DNA from: Tritrichomonas musculus
Lineage: Eukaryota > Parabasalia > Tritrichomonadida > Tritrichomonadidae
NCBI GenBank assembly: GCA_039105265.1
Contig: JAPFFF010000028.1
Location: 620,001-684,000, forward strand
Reading direction: 5' to 3'
DNA: 64,000 bases
Shown here: piece by piece, positions 50,375-59,268 of the stretch
How positions within the stretch are numbered: the stretch's first letter is position 1
How the letters are laid out: the number at the start of each line of letters is the position of its first letter
Notes under the pieces: model-generated
What the model saw: only the letters and a program-made list of their open reading frames with translations
The model's database searches: none
What the model was told of the DNA's origin: nothing
Position numbers and translations under genes: made by a program

Positions 50375-50707
50375 TCAATATATTAGCAAGCATGATAGCA
50401 CGAATGCATCAGGTTTTATCTCATTGCCATACAGGTCTGTGAACCATATTTTGAAATCCCGCTTGGTCCTGTTGAGCATCTCATATTTGCGATACTTAGT
50501 TTGCCGCCTGTTGGCTAACATTATGAAGTGGTCGCAGTATGGGTCGAATTCAACAATGTCTGAGTGTACCATTAAATCACCGATTATGGTCTTATTTACG
50601 ATAGCCCCTACATACTGCACTACGATGTATTTCTTGTTGCGACTATATATGAAATCCTCAGGTAATGTAAATTCGGTGGTTTGCGTATGAAAATAGCGTT
50701 TGGGCAT
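50375..50707 (-). CDS. Polinton small gene of unknown function (110 aa)
   Basis: ATG at 50707, three bases from the integrase gene stop. Beta-rich sequence (FTLPEDFIYSRNKKYIVVQY, IVEFDPYCDHFIML). No family recognised. Confidence 0.5.
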   Translation of the reverse strand: MPKRYFHTQTTEFTLPEDFIYSRNKKYIVVQYVGAIVNKTIIGDLMVHSDIVEFDPYCDHFIMLANRRQTKYRKYEMLNRTKRDFKIWFTDLYGNEIKPDAFVLSCLLIY

Positions 50708-50710
50708 TTA

Positions 50711-51973
50711 TTAGACAGCAAAGTACTGCTTATAGTCTTCACCCAATGATTCATAATTGGGTGCCACGAATCGGGTGTACATGATGGGGATTGTTATAGT
50801 AGCTCGCTCATCATCAGTCATTGGCGTTCGACCAGTTTTGGTTTTGATATACGGCACATAGAACGCAGTTCCTGCTTGCTTATCAGCATTCAACTGGAAT
50901 CTACGATATGGGTTCAGCAATTTGCATTCGACGTTCCCATTATGGTATCTTATGAATTCAGCAATCTCATTGAACACACGCCTCTGCTTCTCATGCTTCT
51001 TCTCAGTTTTGGATGTATCGTAATGGATCAATATGATATTACCCTTGTGATAGCTCAGTAGACCATCCATTTGCATATTATTTTTGATTCGACGTAGCCT
51101 CCGTTGGCAATCCCTGATGTATCTCCATTCCAAATCAGGGTTGTGCTGCATTTGATTGGGTGTATAGTATATCCACTTAGGCTCTTTAGCCAGATACTGG
51201 TCATAATACTCATCATCTCGATAATTGGGATTGGGCATTCGTAGAGAACGATGCGGTGTGTTGTTATAGTAGTGGACCATCTGTTGCATCAGGAAAGGGT
51301 CTCCAATTCGACGATTATCTAAACCGAATGCATTGCGGAGTGTCCTAATGGTTGCATCAACGATTTTGTGAGAGTTGCTATGTTTGGATTTATTAACGAT
51401 CAGTGCATTTTTATTGAATAGCACATTTTTAGTGCCATTGGCTATTTCCCTATTTTCATCAGTTTGATTTGCCACATCAAGCACTTTTAGTAGATTATTT
51501 TCACCATCACATTTGATGGTATTAAATTTGAAGTCATCATATTTATCGAGAATGATTTTGGCGTATGCATCCTTAATGGTATCAGCTAGTTTGTCCTTAA
51601 GCGGTTCCACAATTAGATATCGCGTGTTGACATTCACCATGATGAGGTAAATGGTTTCATGGGGTACCAATTTATAACCAGGAGGTATTCCATGTTCCTT
51701 CGTAGTGTACTTCACAAACATCAAATCGACCTCCCAGCAGCCAGGTTCAAATGAGAAATCCGGTTTTGAATAAGAATTACATGGTTTCAATTTGAAGTCC
51801 TTAACGAATGGTTCATGATGATACTCGGGGTTGACGATAAACAGTGATGGGTCCAATTTTGATATTTTAGATTTGAATGGGTACTTGAGCAATGACTTGT
51901 ACTCATTATCGAATATCTTGAATGATTTCTTGTTATCAGTCATCCCCTGTGGGACTGAGAGCTTGTGCATCAT
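50711..51973 (-). CDS. Polinton retrovirus-type integrase (RVE fold)
   Basis: 420 residues from ATG 51973. The catalytic-core region is recognisable from CWEVDLMFVKY, TIKCDGENNLL, and the following KIVDATIRTLRNAFG and YYNNTPHRSL, an order typical of Polinton integrases. The C-terminal part has a chromodomain-like or SH3-like basic character. It integrates the element with a 6-bp duplication. Confidence 0.85.
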   Translation of the reverse strand: MMHKLSVPQGMTDNKKSFKIFDNEYKSLLKYPFKSKISKLDPSLFIVNPEYHHEPFVKDFKLKPCNSYSKPDFSFEPGCWEVDLMFVKYTTKEHGIPPGYKLVPHETIYLIMVNVNTRYLIVEPLKDKLADTIKDAYAKIILDKYDDFKFNTIKCDGENNLLKVLDVANQTDENREIANGTKNVLFNKNALIVNKSKHSNSHKIVDATIRTLRNAFGLDNRRIGDPFLMQQMVHYYNNTPHRSLRMPNPNYRDDEYYDQYLAKEPKWIYYTPNQMQHNPDLEWRYIRDCQRRLRRIKNNMQMDGLLSYHKGNIILIHYDTSKTEKKHEKQRRVFNEIAEFIRYHNGNVECKLLNPYRRFQLNADKQAGTAFYVPYIKTKTGRTPMTDDERATITIPIMYTRFVAPNYESLGEDYKQYFAV

Positions 51974-52044
51974 TTAATGTGCAAAAATAATGGTCTCAAT
52001 CGGGAGTATGGAATACATCCTAGCAATATTACGACCCTGGGAAT

Positions 52045-52278
52045 TTAATGGTTATCGCTTGATAATTCAGCTAACTCATTCTCGAGTTTGGCAACCTTTT
52101 CCTTCAAACTATTAATATCTTCAATCAGTGATTCACGAACGGCAAGACCATTGCTACCCAGCATGCCACCTTTGATGTTATTGAGATGACCCTTATACAA
52201 ATAGCACTTCTCCTTGAGATCATGCTTGATGCGCTTCAACTCTGGAATCTCTTTCTTGTATTCACTCAATTCAGTCAT
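52045..52278 (-). CDS. Polinton small coiled-coil protein (77 aa)
   Basis: ATG at 52278. Heptad-like sequence (INSLKEKVAKLENELAEL) at the C-terminus. Function unknown. Confidence 0.5.
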   Translation of the reverse strand: MTELSEYKKEIPELKRIKHDLKEKCYLYKGHLNNIKGGMLGSNGLAVRESLIEDINSLKEKVAKLENELAELSSDNH

Positions 52279-52312
52279 TTAGATACGAAAAAAAGTGTTT
52301 TTTCAAGATTAA

Positions 52313-52540
52313 ATGTCTTATGAGGAACGCCGTGTATTAAAAGATTCTAATGGGCTTACGTATTTCAATCACCTGGAACGCCACATGCGAAATATGCGAA
52401 CCATGAGTTGTACCAAACCTACAATCCAAAAATATGAAGATAAGGGGTGTATTATACATGACCCAGTTATTAAATCAACATCATCAGCGATACACCACTC
52501 GCTCAATCACCAGGTAGTCCCAAATAATTCAAAAATTTAA
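52313..52540 (+). CDS. Polinton small gene of unknown function (75 aa)
   Basis: ATG at 52313 (MSYEERRVLKDSNG). Polar with several histidines and methionines; overlaps the end of the next minus-strand gene by 4 bp. Function unknown. Confidence 0.45.
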   Translation: MSYEERRVLKDSNGLTYFNHLERHMRNMRTMSCTKPTIQKYEDKGCIIHDPVIKSTSSAIHHSLNHQVVPNNSKI

Positions 52541-52998
52541 TGTCTTAGGAGGTTGTTCACAGCATCAGTACATTCATTCACAGTATTGGTGAGCTGATTT
52601 ATTTTTGTAGTGATCATGCCAATGGTGTTCTCCAAAGTGGTAATCCGTTTGGAATACGAATCTAATGATGACTGCAATACATTTATGTCAGCTCGAATGT
52701 TTGCAAATTGGATCTCCACGAGGTTATCGTTATCGGCTTGCTTAGAGATTTTCTTGAGAAACACATTATTGGAGCCATCCTTGCCGGTGCGTTTGGTAAT
52801 CCTGTACTCACACTCAGGGGTGATAATTTTGTAGGTTTTATTGAGATAATTGGTGGTCTTCTCATTGAACATATCTTTGTACTTCTGGTAGAACAGGTCG
52901 AACTCCTCTACTGAGTTGAACGTACGCTGCTCCAGCTTATTATCGTTTATGACCTTAATATCGCATTGGGCTAAATGTTTCACATTATCTGTATTCAT
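52537..52998 (-). CDS. Polinton coiled-coil protein (153 aa)
   Basis: ATG at 52998. The N-terminal half is a small folded-looking domain and the C-terminal half a heptad-repeat coiled coil (SYSKRITTLENTIGMITTKI). It could be a trimeric structural protein. No family recognised. Confidence 0.5.
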   Translation of the reverse strand: MNTDNVKHLAQCDIKVINDNKLEQRTFNSVEEFDLFYQKYKDMFNEKTTNYLNKTYKIITPECEYRITKRTGKDGSNNVFLKKISKQADNDNLVEIQFANIRADINVLQSSLDSYSKRITTLENTIGMITTKINQLTNTVNECTDAVNNLLRH

Positions 52999-53048
52999 TT
53001 CAAAACAGGCAAAAATAAATTCATATGTATGTGGATATTTGGTGATGA

Positions 53049-53300
53049 TTAAACTTTATCCAATATGGATTTACCTATTTCACCAGCCTTACCAACCGTT
53101 CCCAAACCTCTATCAATTGTATCAAGTAGTCCACCTGCACCAGGTATCAATCCTGCAATTGGTTTGACCCTATCAATGATTTGTCTACCAACATTGACAA
53201 CTGTAGGTAGCTTATCAACAACTCTCTGCGCGACATTCCTGAGTGTAGATCCCACTTTGCGGAATCCATCTTTTATCTTCCTGAAGATACCAATGCCCAT
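53049..53300 (-). CDS. Polinton pVI/pX-like small basic amphipathic protein (83 aa)
   Basis: The first ATG in the frame is at 53300 (MGIGIFRKIKDGFRKVG). It is basic and amphipathic at the N-terminus and glycine/isoleucine-rich at the C-terminus. It lies head to head with the major capsid gene, 46 bp apart. Its size and character recall adenovirus pVI or pX-like minor core proteins; this is inference from character and position. Confidence 0.5.
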   Translation of the reverse strand: MGIGIFRKIKDGFRKVGSTLRNVAQRVVDKLPTVVNVGRQIIDRVKPIAGLIPGAGGLLDTIDRGLGTVGKAGEIGKSILDKV

Positions 53301-53346
53301 TTGGTATATAAAAAAATGTGATTTCCTGGTTTTTTCCAAGGTACAA

Positions 53347-55215
53347 ATGAAATATAGGAACGAAAGAGCTCACAACTTGATGTACGAGGCTGGTAATGTT
53401 ATGGAGACATTCCAGAAGATGAGAAACATTATTAATACCAATGATGGTACCAGAAGCTTCTCATTTAGAACTGTTGATTGCCATGACCAACCAGCACCAT
53501 TCCATCAAGGTCAGTACTCACAGATTTCATTAACGCACCCCGACCACTTTATTAGTGATGTTGATAAAGGTTTCCTCACATTCCACATCAAACTTGATTT
53601 GCAATTGAACACCGATACTGCTAAATTACAATTGATTGAAGATCCTGATAACCTCTACAAATTGTTTGTGGGATTCAAGTCCTCGAACCAATTATTCGAC
53701 AGGCTGGAGATTCTCCATAACAATGTCAATGTTGGATATCAGCAAAATGAATGCATTCGTGAGGGCTTCCTATACTCAGTTTTGAAACCAGAAACCGAGA
53801 AGAAACGCCGCAGATTCGTTCACAGCTTATGGGAGAATGTTTCAAATTATAGTCAAACTCATGCAGGTGTTTATGTTAATCTCAATGATTTCAAAGCCAA
53901 TGGGAAGACCACTACTGAATTCGATTTGAATATACCATTTGATGACTTGCTTGCATTGCAGGCATTCGATTTATTCCCCAATGGAATCATTGGTGATTTA
54001 TCTATTAGATTCCAAGTCAGTCCAGCAGGTCTTGTATGGGCAGTCATTGATCCATATACGGTTGCTGAAGCGAAGGCATTCTTGGAAGATGATGATCATA
54101 TTACAATGAAGCAGTTGGAGCAATTGCGTGAGATCAAGGCTCGTGGTAAACTCAAGAGGCAATTTACGCAAATTGGTAATGAAGCACTTATACCAGGGGT
54201 ATTCGATAATACAATCAAATTTAAGTACAATATTTGTGCCGAACATGGAACTCCAGTTAATGATACACCAATTGAAATCACTTTCGAATTTACAGATGAG
54301 GAATATGAGAAATTCGGTATTAAGAAGACTATGAATTTAAAGGAGATTGCACGCCATAATCCCGATTACACAGGTACTATTGAAGACTATATGACAATTG
54401 AAATCGTTGAAGAGAATAATGAACTTAAATATGAATCGCAACCGGCAACTCTCACCGTTAACCGAATGACTATCACTTTATGTAAATCCAACATGCAAGG
54501 ATATGGTGTTTGTGAAGCCACTCGTGCGGGTATCGAATCCATATTACGTGAAGGACTGATAATTCCATCCCAAAAGGTAGATTATCATGCATTCCCAATT
54601 GCTGCTGCATCCAATGGAATCAAATCTACATTGAATATCCCATTAATAAATGTCACAAGCATGTCATTATTGTTCCCCAAGCATCACAACGATTTGACCG
54701 TATTTGAGAATCCCGTTTACCAAAATTGTTATTTGAATATTGGTGGTAAGAACTTCCCAGATGAGAATGTTAGTACCATTGGTGCTAGATTCTTCGAGAG
54801 TCAACTAACAGCTGGCGATTTGGATAGCATCACACTCCAATGTACTAAGGAATTTGAGGATAGCTTCACTATGCCCAAGAATGATGTTGATGGAAATAGA
54901 TATAAGAATACATTGAGTGATGCCACATCATTTGTATTCAATGTCCAAACTGAGAGAGCATCTGCTGGATACTGTTATGATGGCTTAGATGGTGGCAAAG
55001 GTAATATCCAAATTCAAGTCAATGGTCAACCAATATTCACTGGCAATAATGATACATATTATAATATTATTGAACCAAGTGGAGCTGTTGTTAGACCACC
55101 ACCTGTCCAACTCTGTTTATGTAGAGACACATACTTTAAGCTCTCACTCGATGGTCTTGAATATGTTGATGATGAATCACCAGCTGGCTCACAAGTTGAC
55201 CCAGAAATGACTTAA
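53347..55215 (+). CDS. Polinton major capsid protein (double jelly-roll type)
   Basis: 622 residues from ATG 53347; the frame is also open upstream but overlaps the divergent pVI-like gene without an ATG that suits. The size, the beta-rich text (GFLTFHIKLDLQL, NIPFDDLLALQAFDLFPNG, GDLSIRFQV) and the place next to the packaging ATPase fit the Polinton major capsid protein. It would form the capsid shell. Assigned by context and general resemblance. Confidence 0.75.
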   Translation: MKYRNERAHNLMYEAGNVMETFQKMRNIINTNDGTRSFSFRTVDCHDQPAPFHQGQYSQISLTHPDHFISDVDKGFLTFHIKLDLQLNTDTAKLQLIEDPDNLYKLFVGFKSSNQLFDRLEILHNNVNVGYQQNECIREGFLYSVLKPETEKKRRRFVHSLWENVSNYSQTHAGVYVNLNDFKANGKTTTEFDLNIPFDDLLALQAFDLFPNGIIGDLSIRFQVSPAGLVWAVIDPYTVAEAKAFLEDDDHITMKQLEQLREIKARGKLKRQFTQIGNEALIPGVFDNTIKFKYNICAEHGTPVNDTPIEITFEFTDEEYEKFGIKKTMNLKEIARHNPDYTGTIEDYMTIEIVEENNELKYESQPATLTVNRMTITLCKSNMQGYGVCEATRAGIESILREGLIIPSQKVDYHAFPIAAASNGIKSTLNIPLINVTSMSLLFPKHHNDLTVFENPVYQNCYLNIGGKNFPDENVSTIGARFFESQLTAGDLDSITLQCTKEFEDSFTMPKNDVDGNRYKNTLSDATSFVFNVQTERASAGYCYDGLDGGKGNIQIQVNGQPIFTGNNDTYYNIIEPSGAVVRPPPVQLCLCRDTYFKLSLDGLEYVDDESPAGSQVDPEMT

Positions 55216-55257
55216 GAAATATAGCAATTGGGGTAAAAATATTTTTGTGCTTTGGAA

Positions 55258-55872
55258 ATGACTCTCCATAAGGCTAGAATTCTATCAAGTGAAAATGATG
55301 CTAGTGTTAAACAGGAGCAGAATGTGAATATTAAGATTGCTGCGAATAGACCTCCACCTGTACAACCAGTATCATACCCTCAAGTCCCACAGATGCAACC
55401 TCAAGTGCAACCTCAAATGGGATATACTGAAGGTTATCCTCAAACTGGCACCCAGGATGCAAATTTTACTACAGCCTCGACAACTGGTGCATATCCATCA
55501 GTTGCTCTAATAAACAATCCTCCTCTAGAACGTTCATTAGAACTTGACGGTGAGGATTTGGATACCAAAAATAAATTCCTCGAGATATTGCTGAGTATCT
55601 ATGAAACGAATCCATTGAGGATGAACAACTATCTTGTGTGCCATAGCAACACATTGATGGAGCTCATTAAAATACTCACTAAGGCTGACAAGGTTGAGTT
55701 GGTTATAAATGAGGACAGTGGGTGTACGGGCTGTGTTTCAAATTCGAAGTACATGAAGATTGATAAGATATTGGTATCCAAAAATGGGGTATCCAATGAA
55801 TTGAAATATGGATATAACCATGTATGGACCGAGCTCATAAGACACTCGATATCACTCAAAATTTGTATTTAA
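55258..55872 (+). CDS. Polinton gene of unknown function (204 aa)
   Basis: The ATG is at 55258. The N-terminal 90 residues are disordered and rich in P, Q and V. The C-terminal 110 residues form a compact helical-looking domain (KFLEILLSIYETNPLRMNNY). It follows the major capsid gene in the same direction, so it may be a virion component. Confidence 0.5.
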   Translation: MTLHKARILSSENDASVKQEQNVNIKIAANRPPPVQPVSYPQVPQMQPQVQPQMGYTEGYPQTGTQDANFTTASTTGAYPSVALINNPPLERSLELDGEDLDTKNKFLEILLSIYETNPLRMNNYLVCHSNTLMELIKILTKADKVELVINEDSGCTGCVSNSKYMKIDKILVSKNGVSNELKYGYNHVWTELIRHSISLKICI

Positions 55873-55882
55873 ATTTTCATAA

Positions 55883-56032
55883 ATGTCACTTGCAAGCGAG
55901 ATCATCATGAATATATTATTAGGGTTGATACTAGCGACCAACATAATTGAACTACTAATATTGGTATCGTTTACTGCAGAGGATGAACCACCTGAGTTGA
56001 CCGATGAGCTGAGACGCACATTATACGCCTGA
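55883..56032 (+). CDS. Polinton small single-span membrane protein (49 aa)
   Basis: ATG at 55883, stop TGA at 56030-56032. One hydrophobic segment (NILLGLILATNIIELLILVS) is followed by an acidic, soluble tail (EDEPPELTDELRR). It lies between the capsid group and the ATPase, closely spaced on both sides. Function unknown. Confidence 0.5.
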   Translation: MSLASEIIMNILLGLILATNIIELLILVSFTAEDEPPELTDELRRTLYA

Positions 56033-56052
56033 AAAGCTTTATTTTTGATTAA

Positions 56053-56994
56053 ATGTTGTATTATAAACGCCTGCAGCCAACTCTTTTTGATTATACATCT
56101 ATCGAATTATCAGACAGTTCCAGTGGAGAGCCAATAGATTTTGACACATTTGAGCAGGAACTGCGTTCTATGTTCCAGAAGCAGCAACCGGTTTCCAAGA
56201 GGTTTGATGTTGATGAAGCTATGAGTGAGGCCTATTCCAAAAATAGGGATAAAATCACGAATGCATCCATAAGACCAATCGCTAACGGAATATATGCTTG
56301 GTACAATACTTTGAACATACTGGTAGCTTCTCAAGGCAAAGGTAAGAGTCACACAGTTATTCGTGATATCATTCAAATGAGTAGACTCAAAAATAACCCA
56401 TTTCATATGATAGTCTATGTGAGCAAAAATGGTATTATAAATGATTCCACATTTGAATCTCAACGTGAACTCATCAACTTGCCCATTGAGGTTGTCGCTG
56501 ATAGTAATGCTGAACGGTATTTGAAGGAACTCGATTTATGGAAAGAGTTGTATAACAAATATAGCTCAGTTGGGAAGATTATTGTCGATGAACAGAAGTT
56601 GCAGCAAATGTTTGAGTTCCTTCATATCAACAAACTTGGGAAACCCAATGTACCACTCAATACGATAATCCTTTGTGAGGATTTCATTAAGAGTAAGCTG
56701 TTGAAATCATCATACTTCACAAACTATATTACACAGTTGCGCCATAAGAATTCAATCGTTTACATCAATATCCAGTTCTTCAAAGGTGTGCCAACTGATT
56801 ACAAAAATAATTGTACATCATTCTTCATATTCAATGGGTTCTCGCGACAGAAACTCAATTACATATATCAGCAGGTGAGCATACCTTGTGAATTCGAAGA
56901 GTTGTGGCAAAAATATAAAACCTTATCTGGACATGATTTCATATTGGTGAACACTGTTGAACACGATATGCAAGTTATATATAGTAAGATTTAG
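56053..56994 (+). CDS. Polinton genome-packaging ATPase (FtsK/HerA/A32 type)
   Basis: 313 residues from ATG 56053. The P-loop is in VASQGKGKSHT, and a Walker B-like strand lies in TIILCEDFI. The length and the place next to the capsid genes fit the A32-like packaging ATPase that drives DNA into the capsid. Confidence 0.8.
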   Translation: MLYYKRLQPTLFDYTSIELSDSSSGEPIDFDTFEQELRSMFQKQQPVSKRFDVDEAMSEAYSKNRDKITNASIRPIANGIYAWYNTLNILVASQGKGKSHTVIRDIIQMSRLKNNPFHMIVYVSKNGIINDSTFESQRELINLPIEVVADSNAERYLKELDLWKELYNKYSSVGKIIVDEQKLQQMFEFLHINKLGKPNVPLNTIILCEDFIKSKLLKSSYFTNYITQLRHKNSIVYINIQFFKGVPTDYKNNCTSFFIFNGFSRQKLNYIYQQVSIPCEFEELWQKYKTLSGHDFILVNTVEHDMQVIYSKI

Positions 56995-57476
56995 ACAAAA
57001 TCAATATCAGGGTCTGCTTCCAATACCAAATCTTGATGTTGACCAATGAATACATCAGGTTCCACAATATTGTATTTTTCACGTAATTTACCAATGAGAT
57101 CCTTGGTGTTTATATTGGTTTTCTCAATCGAATAGTTGTAATACGGGCATTCCTTGAATTCATGTTTTTCGGTATTCCCATTTACGAAGAACTCATGCAT
57201 GTTGATACTCAATTTACGTCTACTGTTGGATGTCAAATATATGTTCTCAAGGTTCATCTCCTTGAGCTTATCTGGGTAGAATCTAATGGTTTCAGTATTA
57301 GTCTGTAGTGATACATATAGGACCCTCGCAAGGTAAAGCGATTTCTTCAAACTGAATGGGAACTTGTCACATAATATTGCGAAATTACATTTTGAGAATT
57401 CATCAGGCTTTGATGATAGGGATATCAATGTGTTGATGTATTCGTAGACCTTGAAATGGGTTATGGATGATTCCAT
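56991..57476 (-). CDS. Polinton gene of unknown function (161 aa)
   Basis: ATG at 57476; its end overlaps the ATPase gene by 4 bp. Mixed alpha/beta sequence with an acidic end (VLEADPDIDFV). No family recognised. Confidence 0.5.
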   Translation of the reverse strand: MESSITHFKVYEYINTLISLSSKPDEFSKCNFAILCDKFPFSLKKSLYLARVLYVSLQTNTETIRFYPDKLKEMNLENIYLTSNSRRKLSINMHEFFVNGNTEKHEFKECPYYNYSIEKTNINTKDLIGKLREKYNIVEPDVFIGQHQDLVLEADPDIDFV

Positions 57477-57566
57477 TTGGTGGTGATAAAAAAATCAATA
57501 TTCAAATTTAAAAATAGGTTTATTTTTGGGGTCGATGCGAATGCATAAATGCAAAAATAGTTAGGG

Positions 57567-57762
57567 GCCTTCTAAACTAGGGCAATAGTGGCGGTCATAA
57601 GTGAACATCTATATAGTCCCATGATGCTGACCACTTATTCCTAGTTATGAGTATCAGTTAGGGTCAATTCAAAAATAGTCAGGTGGCCTTCAGTTAGGGG
57701 TCAGTAATTGGGGCCATTTAGGTAATTCTATCTGGTCCCGATCCCGCACACTCATCACTACT
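57567..57762. repeat. Polinton right terminal inverted repeat
   Basis: About 196 bp, reverse complement of 38577-38771 with about three differences. Confidence 0.93.
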
Positions 57763-57768
57763 GACGTT
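57763..57768. repeat. 6-bp target duplication, right (GACGTT)
   Basis: Matches 38571-38576 and continues directly into the LINE array unit (GACAATCAGATT). Confidence 0.9.
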
Positions 57769-59268
57769 GACAATCAGATTGTCAAGTCAACAGCTCACGT
57801 CGCTCATCACGCTGTTGACGTTGACAACCAAACCGTCACGTCAACGGCTCACATCACTCATCACGCTGTTGGCGTCGACGATCGGGTTGTCACGTCAACT
57901 GCTCACGTCGCTCATCACGCTGTTGACGTTGACAATCAGATTGTCAAGTCAACAGCTCACGTCGCTCATCACGCTGTTGACGTTGACAATCAGATTGTCA
58001 AGTCAACAGCTCACGTCGCTCATCACGCTGTTGACGTTGACAATCAGATTGTCAAGTCAACAGCTCACGTCGCTCATCACGCTGTTGACGTTGACAATCA
58101 GATTGTCAAGTCAACAGCTCACGTCGCTCATCACGCTGTTGACGTTGACAATCAGATTGTCAAGTCAACAGCTTACGTCGCTCATCACACTGTTGACGTT
58201 GACAATCAGATTGTCAAGTCAACAGCTCACGTCGCTCATCATGCTGTTGACGTTGACAATCAGACTGTCACGTCAACAGCTCACGTCGCTCACCACAACG
58301 TTGACGTTGACAACCAAACCGTCACGTCAACGGCTCACATCACTCATCACGCTGTTGGCGTCGACGATCGGGTTGTCACGTCAACTGCTCACGTCGCTCA
58401 TCACGCTGTTGACGTTGACAATCAGATTGTCAAGTCAACAGCTCACGTCGCTCATCACGCTGTTGACGTTGACAATCAGATTGTCAAGTCAACAGCTCAC
58501 GTCGCTCATCACGCTGTTGACGTTGACAATCAGATTGTCAAGTCAACAGCTCACGTCGCTCATCACGCTGTTGACGTTGACAATCAGATTGTCAAGTCAA
58601 CAGCTCACGTCGCTCATCACGCTGTTGACGTTGACAATCAGATTGTCAAGTCAACAGCTTACGTCGCTCATCACACTGTTGACGTTGACAATCAGATTGT
58701 CAAGTCAACAGCTCACGTCGCTCATCATGCTGTTGACGTTGACAATCAGACTGTCACGTCAACAGCTCACGTCGCTCACCACAACGTTGACGTTGACAAC
58801 CAAACCGTCACGTCAACGGCTCACATCACTCATCACGCTGTTGGCGTCGACGATCGGGTTGTCACGTCAACTGCTCACGTCGCTCATCACGCTGTTGACG
58901 TTGACAATCAGATTGTCAAGTCAACAGCTCACGTCGCTCATCACGCTGTTGACGTTGACAATCAGATTGTCAAGTCAACAGCTCACGTCGCTCATCATGC
59001 TGTTGACGTTGACAATCAGATTGTCACGTCAACAGCTCACGTCGCTCATCACGCTGTTGACGTTGACAATCAGATTGTCAAGTCAACAGCTCACGTCGCT
59101 CATCACGCTGTTGACATTGACAATCAGACTGTCACGTCAACAGCTCACGTCGCTCACCACAACGTTGACGTTGACAACCAAACCGTCACGTCAACGGCTC
59201 ACATCACTCATCACGCTGTTGGCGTCGACGATCGGGTTGTCACGTCAACTGCTCACATCGATCATCAT
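57769..59268 (+). repeat. 54-bp array of A3, right part (part of one unit plus 27 units)
   Basis: Unit starts run from 57811 to 59215 in exact 54-nt steps. The 3'-end variant block (CCAAACCGTCACGTCAACGG then GGCGTCGACGATCGGG) occurs four times in this part (about 57826, 58311, 58791 and 59170), the middle ones separated by about nine units. With the left part, A3 has about 51 units. Confidence 0.9.

Larger units (their letters stand above)
38577..57762. mobile_element. Polinton/Maverick element, nearly whole
   Basis: 19,186 bp, begins AGTAGTGATGAG and ends with its reverse complement, with inverted repeats of about 195 bp and a 6-bp target duplication. Parts seen: PolB, integrase, packaging ATPase, double-jelly-roll major capsid protein, a pVI/pX-like small protein, a fibre-like protein and about ten unknown genes. 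I did not recognise a maturation protease. The two inverted repeats differ at only about three positions and most genes are open, so the insertion looks recent; about one break is recognisable. It sits inside the repeat array of LINE copy A3 and must be younger than that insertion. Confidence 0.95.
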
